NCBI GenBank assembly: GCA_027625915.1
Contig: JANTQA010000047.1
Span: forward strand, 19,592,001-19,656,000
Length of the DNA: 64,000 nt
Direction: 5' to 3'
Source of the DNA: Anaeramoeba flamelloides
Lineage: Eukaryota; Metamonada; Anaeramoebidae
Numbering within the stretch: position 1 is the first letter of the stretch; every line of letters starts with the position of its first letter. Of the stretch, positions 59,572 through 64,000 are shown in pieces. The notes under the pieces are model-generated. The model was not told where the DNA came from. It saw only the letters and a program-made list of their open reading frames with translations, and made no database searches. The position numbers were made by a program, and so were the translations under genes.

Positions 59572-59982
59572 GTATTTTCAATGAATTATTTAGAATTAAT
59601 GATCACATTTAGATTGTCTAGAAATATATTATTTTATTTTAGGTTTATTAGATTTGAATTAGAAATTTTTAATTAAGGATAGGATGGAAAAAATATAAAA
59701 AAATGAAATTTTTCTTCAATTTAAATAAAAATATTATTAAAGGTAATTTACCATTTAAAGATAATAATATCAAGAACGTATAAACTAATTATACATTACC
59801 ACATAATTTTTTGGTTATTAAAAATCATTGGAGATAAAATACAACTCAATTTATCTAAACAGTAAAAAAAAATAAAAAATAATTGTATGAAAGAAATATT
59901 TTTAATATGAAGAGAACGATTGACTAATTTTTTGTGAAATATTTTCAAATAGTTTAAAAGCTGTCTATCAGGACTCTTTATG

Positions 59983-59984
<2 letters not shown>

Positions 59985-60021
<37 letters not shown>
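59985..60021. repeat. (AT)n microsatellite
   Basis: A pure AT dinucleotide run of about 18 units lies in non-coding DNA. The rest of 59572-60397 is AT-rich with no gene seen. Confidence 0.9.
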
Positions 60022-60026
<5 letters not shown>

Positions 60027-60397
60027 AAATCAAAAATAAAAGTATCCATTTTAAAAATTCAAATATTTTCATAACAGTAAATGAAATCATCAAATTTATG
60101 TTCATTTTACAAAAAAAAAATTATTAGTTTTTTAAACATGATACAATCCTGAATATTTCATATATATATATATGAATATGTTTTTCACATTTTGTTTCGA
60201 TTTCTTAAAAAAATTGATTTTATATTATCTTTAAGTTACAATAAGCTAAATTTGATAAAATATTGAATGGTTAGCTTTTATATAACATAACTATAGAATA
60301 AGTAAAAATACCAAATACATTATTCTATTCATTGAATCTTATTGATGTTTCCAACTTTGATAAAAAAAAAAAAAAATTGAATTAAACTATTTTATTT

Positions 60398-60898
60398 AGT
60401 TGTTCCCGTTTTGTAGTGAAAAAAATACACTATATAGAAATAGATTTTGTAAAAAAAATACATCGTGTTTAACTAACTGTAAAGGTGGTAGGAAAGTTTG
60501 GTATATAGAGTAAAATTTCTAAACAAAAAAAAAAAAATGATATCAATTTTTAATTTTTCTTGACAAAGAAAATAATAAAAAAAAAAAAAATAGATTTCAG
60601 ATGGATCTTCAATTTCCAAAAGAGGGAAAATCACAGTTTTACACAATTTAAAAACAATTCTCGAAAAATTCCTTCAAATTTCAAATTTCAGCGATTTCTT
60701 TTCTTTTGAAATTAAATTTTTATTTTTATTTTTATTTTTATAAAAAAAAAAAAGTTCTTTTTCTTATGATGTGAAGGAAATTGTAAAATTTCAACTTATT
60801 TTCAAAAAATTGTATTTTACATTTCATAAAATACAATTTCAAAATTGACAATCAATTTCTATGTATTATCTCTTTTCATGGTAGCGTTGGAACTCCTG
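60398..60898. mobile_element. MITE family D, long copy 2
   Basis: The right end, GGTAGCGTTGGAACTCCTG-TA, pairs loosely with TTGTTCCCGTTTTGTAGTGA at the left. The interior follows the copy at 22777-23324 block for block (ATAGAAAT..GATTTT, GGTGG..GGAAAGTTTGG, ATCTTCAATTTCCAAAA, GCGATTTCTTTTCTTTTG, CAATCAATTTCTATGTATTA). Confidence 0.65.
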
Positions 60899-61470
60899 TA
60901 TTATCTATGATTGTTATTATTATCTTTTCTTAAATAATTTACAAAGGTAGAAATAATAAGATTTTAATTTTTTTTAAAAATCAAAAACAATAAAGTAAAT
61001 CAATAAAAGCATTGTTGATAACACTATAAACAAAAAAATATATTAAAAAGAAAAATAAAAATTATCATAATTAATTTGAATTAAGAAATAAGAATAAAAA
61101 CTTATTGAAGAATTATTTATTGTAAAAAGATATATTTATTAAAAAAAAAAAAAAAAAAAAAATCTAAAAGAATTTTCTTTATAGAGTTATATTGAAAAAA
61201 TATATTTAAAAATGAAAAATATAGATCTTATAAAAAAAATTTTTTTTTTTTTTTTCGATCTAGATTATTTTGATTTAGAAAAAATAGTCGAGATATAAAT
61301 TTACCAAATAAAAAAAAAATAAAAAACGAATAAAAACAAAAAATAAATAGATTAAAAAAACAAAAAAAAAAAAAAATTAATAAGATAAAAAAAAAACAAA
61401 TAATAATAGCAAAGTTTAAAAATTTTTATAAATCTCAAACATTCATGCAATTAATAATTGTTCTTAAAAT
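60899..61470. other. AT-rich intergenic DNA with A and T runs
   Basis: It contains several homopolymer runs (A and T over 12 bases). This is the 3' side of the minus-strand gene that follows. No gene is visible. Confidence 0.5.
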
Positions 61471-62651
61471 TTAATATATTTTCTCGTTATCATCATCTTT
61501 TTCCCAATCAATGAGTTTTGTTGATGTTGCGTGGAATTTTTTTTTTTCATTTAAATTTGGTTTATCAAAAAGCATTTTTTCCATTGAAGAGGCTAAAGAA
61601 ATTTGTGTGAAATCTTTTTCTTTTTCTTTGTCCTTTTCATCATAATTCAAATCTGGTAACAACAAATTCTCGTTCTCGTTCCCGTTCTCGTTCCCGTGTT
61701 CATTTCCGTTATCGTTTTCGTTATCTGATTTATTTGGGAGAGAATAAAAGGTGGTTACTGAAGATTCAAATAAATCTGAATAATAGAGCCCTGATTCTGG
61801 GTTATAACTTTCGATATTTTCTGATTCCGAAAATAAATCTTGGCTGTCTACTGGAATTATGGGCGATAGACCATTTTCTAGTTGGTCTTGGTTGGTTTGG
61901 TTTTGTAATAACATTTTTGCGAGGTGGTAATTTTGATCATATTTTTCATCAAGGAATATATCAACGACTACATCTACTTGATCGAGATCTTCGTCACTAT
62001 TATATTCATATATGTTGTCATTTTCGTCATCATCTCTTTCTCCTCCTTTTTCTCTTTTCACCCCACCTTCTTCATCATCTTTTTCGTCTCCGTCTCCGTC
62101 GTTTTCGTCTTCTTCTTCGTCTTCTTCAATTTCCTTTTTATTTCGTTTTTTCTTTTGCTTATTATTTGGTGTGCTTTGAATGATCTTTGTTTCCTTTAAT
62201 TTATCATTTAATGAGTCTATATTGAATTCTTCAATTAATTTGTTATTCTCATTTTTATCAAAAACGAATTCCTTATTTAATGTCTTTTTCTTGTCTTGGC
62301 CATGATTATTATCCCCTTCACTATTCGATGAATATACGTCTTCGTATTCTCTAATTTCCTTCTTTTTCCTTTTCACCTTGCTGCTGGTATTACTGTTATT
62401 ATCAAATTCTTTAGAATCTTCTGAATTGTCAAAGCTTCCAAATCGTTTTTTTTTCAAGGAACTAAATTTAATATCTGACAACGAATCGGAAAAGGAATCG
62501 GAAAAGGAATCGGAAAAGGAATCGGAAAAGGAATCGGAAAGGGAGCCGTTAAAGGAATCTGAAAAGGAGCCCGATATTGAACCTGAAAAGGTATCAGAAC
62601 TTGAATCTAAACTTGAATTTATATTTTGATTTGCTTTTTTTGTTGAATGTT

Positions 62652-62652
<1 letters not shown>
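61471..62652 (-). CDS. acidic Ser/Asp-rich protein part, likely C-terminal half of the next frame
   Basis: The frame is open from a run of 29 A (62682-62654 on this strand) down to a TAA at 61471. It has no ATG near its start: it begins with Lys codons, then KANQNINSSLDSSSD, a repeat coding SDSF units (62485-62545), and then a disordered acidic body (EEDEEEDENDGDGDEKDDEE, DLDQVDVVVDIFLDEKYDQN) and an end reading LIDWEKDDDNEKIY. Lack of a start and its position immediately after the frame at 62619-63650 argue that both are one gene, separated by the length of the A run. No domain was recognised. The acidic patch could be an activation-type region, but that is only a guess. Confidence 0.5.
62485..62548. 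repeat. 12-base tandem repeat coding Ser-Asp-Ser-Phe
   Basis: About five units of GGAAAAGGAATC, with variants GGAAAGGGAGCC and GGAAAAGGAGCC following, encode DSFS units on the minus strand. Confidence 0.85.
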
Positions 62653-62684
<32 letters not shown>

Positions 62685-63650
62685 TCTCTTTTTCCTTTTT
62701 TTATTATAATTACTTTTATTAAATCGTTTTTCTTTTAATTTTTTCTTTTCCGTTCTTTCCCGTTTTTTCCGTTCTCGTTTTTTTCTTAATTCAGAATAGT
62801 CATGAAAACTTTTTGAATGTTTTGGATATAATTTATAACCAGAAAAGGTTTTGATTTTTTTTTTTTTTTTGGGAAATTTTTTACGAGTAACTCGTTTTTT
62901 TATTCTCTTTTTTTTCTTATTACTTTTGCTCATTACTTTAATTATTATTTTTTTTTTTTTGGGAGTTTTTTTATTGTCATTTTTGTTATTGTTATTGTTA
63001 TTATTATCATTATCATTATTATTTTTGTTATCATTTTCATTATCATTTTCATTATCATTAATATTTATTTTAACTTTGCCTTTAATTTTACCTTTGCTTT
63101 TACTTTTACTTTTATATTTGGAATTTGTTAAAATCTTGTTCAATGTTTGGTTTGATAACTTTTTTAATTTTTTTTTTGAATCAACTTTTTCAAAATGAAC
63201 CCTCCGCTTTCTAAATTGTCGCAACTTGTGTTTGATTCTTTGGATTTTTAGTAGGATGTCCTTTGGGTATTCTTCCAGTTTTAAATCGATCGATGTTTTT
63301 GTTGATGATTTGGTGGTATTTTTTTGAATTAATTCAATTACATTATCACATTTTGAACCATATTCTTGCTTTTTTTGATATTTTTCCCCCAATTTTTTAC
63401 TTAAATATAGAACTTTTTTTGCCAATTTCCTCCGGTAGTTTTTTGCCAAAATCAAATTTTTGATATATTTTTGAAGATCCGGTATTAATAACGATTGTTC
63501 AGATTCCCAATAAAGCAAATTCGTTTTGGGATCTTCAACCACTAAATTTAATAATTTATAAATCGACAAGACAGTGCAAACCCTTTGCTTTGAAAATTCG
63601 GTTTTTTCCGCCAAGCTTTCTCTTGAATATTGTTCTAATATTAGTTTTAA
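62619..63650 (-). CDS. E2F-like winged-helix start with Lys-rich body, N-terminal half
   Basis: The frame is open from about 63650 and has no ATG, so a short first exon must lie upstream, perhaps beyond the window. The first 50 residues, LILEQYSRESLAEKTEF then KQRVCTVLSIYKLLNLVVED and NLLYWES, follow the E2F/DP winged-helix pattern (LAEKL, then RRIYDVLNVLEALGLVEK, then I.W), though the RRIYD signature is replaced by QRVCT. A helical segment follows (SLLIPDLQKYIKNLILAKNY) and then a very basic Lys/Asn-rich body ending in the A29-coded lysine run. One base more or two fewer in that run would place the acidic part (61471-62652) in frame, giving a product of about 720 residues. The E2F-type reading is tentative. 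It could be another winged-helix nuclear protein. Confidence 0.5.
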
Positions 63651-64000
63651 TTAATTTTATTTTTTTTTATTATTTTCATAATATTTATGGTTTATTTAAA
63701 ATGAATTTGATTATTAAAAATGTTTGTTTCATTAAATTAAAAAATGTTTTTTTTTATAAAATTTTTAGTCTCTGATAAAAATTTCATGGTTTATAATTGA
63801 CTATAGTATAATGATAGTATTATATTAAATAAAAGAAATCTTATAATTGAAAAGTTCGTTTCTAACTATTGTAAATTCCACTGTAGATTTGAAAAGGATG
63901 TAATTTTTTTTTCTAAAATATTAAATTCAAAAATTGAATAAAAAATTAATTGAATCATTCAAATTGTAGTAAATAAATCCTTTGAAATCTTTTAATCTTT
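63651..64000. other. AT-rich end of window
   Basis: No exon could be identified. It probably includes an intron or the 5' region of the winged-helix-like gene. Confidence 0.4.

Noticed and set aside
61734-62199. Plus-strand frames over the acidic protein
   Set aside because: They are antisense shadows of Asp/Glu-rich codons and show only hydrophobic low complexity.

Overview
The window is very AT-rich nuclear DNA of a protist. Genes have GT-AG introns and use the standard stop codons. Proteins carry long Asn, Ser, Gln, Lys and Asp/Asn tracts. One gene joins about 20 ankyrin repeats to a RhoGEF (DH-PH) module. Together these suggest a free-living amoeboid or flagellate protist; an Anaeramoeba-like genome fits best, but that is inference from style, not proof. 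No prokaryotic operon, CRISPR, tRNA, rRNA, LTR or virus-like element was recognised.

Layout. 1-5.3 kb: hairpin-rich repeats, the C-terminal exon of an Atg18/WIPI (PROPPIN) protein, one unassigned exon and a LINE 3' relic. 5.3-13.7 kb (minus): a 2777-residue spatacsin (SPG11) homologue. 14.5-15.6 kb: small inverted-repeat elements. 16.1-17.8 kb (minus): a type I membrane protein resembling the V-ATPase accessory protein ATP6AP2. 18.7-19.6 kb: a long foldback element. 20.6-27.4 kb (minus): a two-exon gene with two SH3 domains; its 5.9-kb intron cuts the first SH3 domain. 29.4-30.2 kb (plus): ribosomal protein uS17 (RPS11), three exons. 35.6-37.1 kb (minus): ribosomal protein uS3 (RPS3), three exons. 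41.8-52.6 kb (plus): the ankyrin-RhoGEF-PH protein, whose two exons are separated by a 6.7-kb intron holding two head-to-head broken LINEs, a transposase-like scrap and other repeats. 54.5-57.0 kb (minus): a disordered Q/N-rich protein with an Arg/Ser/Tyr-rich tail. 61.5-63.7 kb (minus): two abutting reading frames that probably form one gene broken at a run of 29 A; its start resembles an E2F-type winged helix.

The host genes are housekeeping and signalling genes: ribosome (uS17, uS3), endolysosomal and autophagy traffic (spatacsin, PROPPIN, ATP6AP2-like) and Rho/SH3 signalling. They are not an operon and need not be co-regulated. Between and inside them lie short TA-flanked inverted-repeat elements (MITE-like) in several families, a degenerate LINE family, and a composite hairpin repeat that recurs on the 3' side of LINE relics. 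The most useful results are the two giant introns. Each was found by joining exons that restore both codon phase and domain register; read separately, the exons would be called two genes each.
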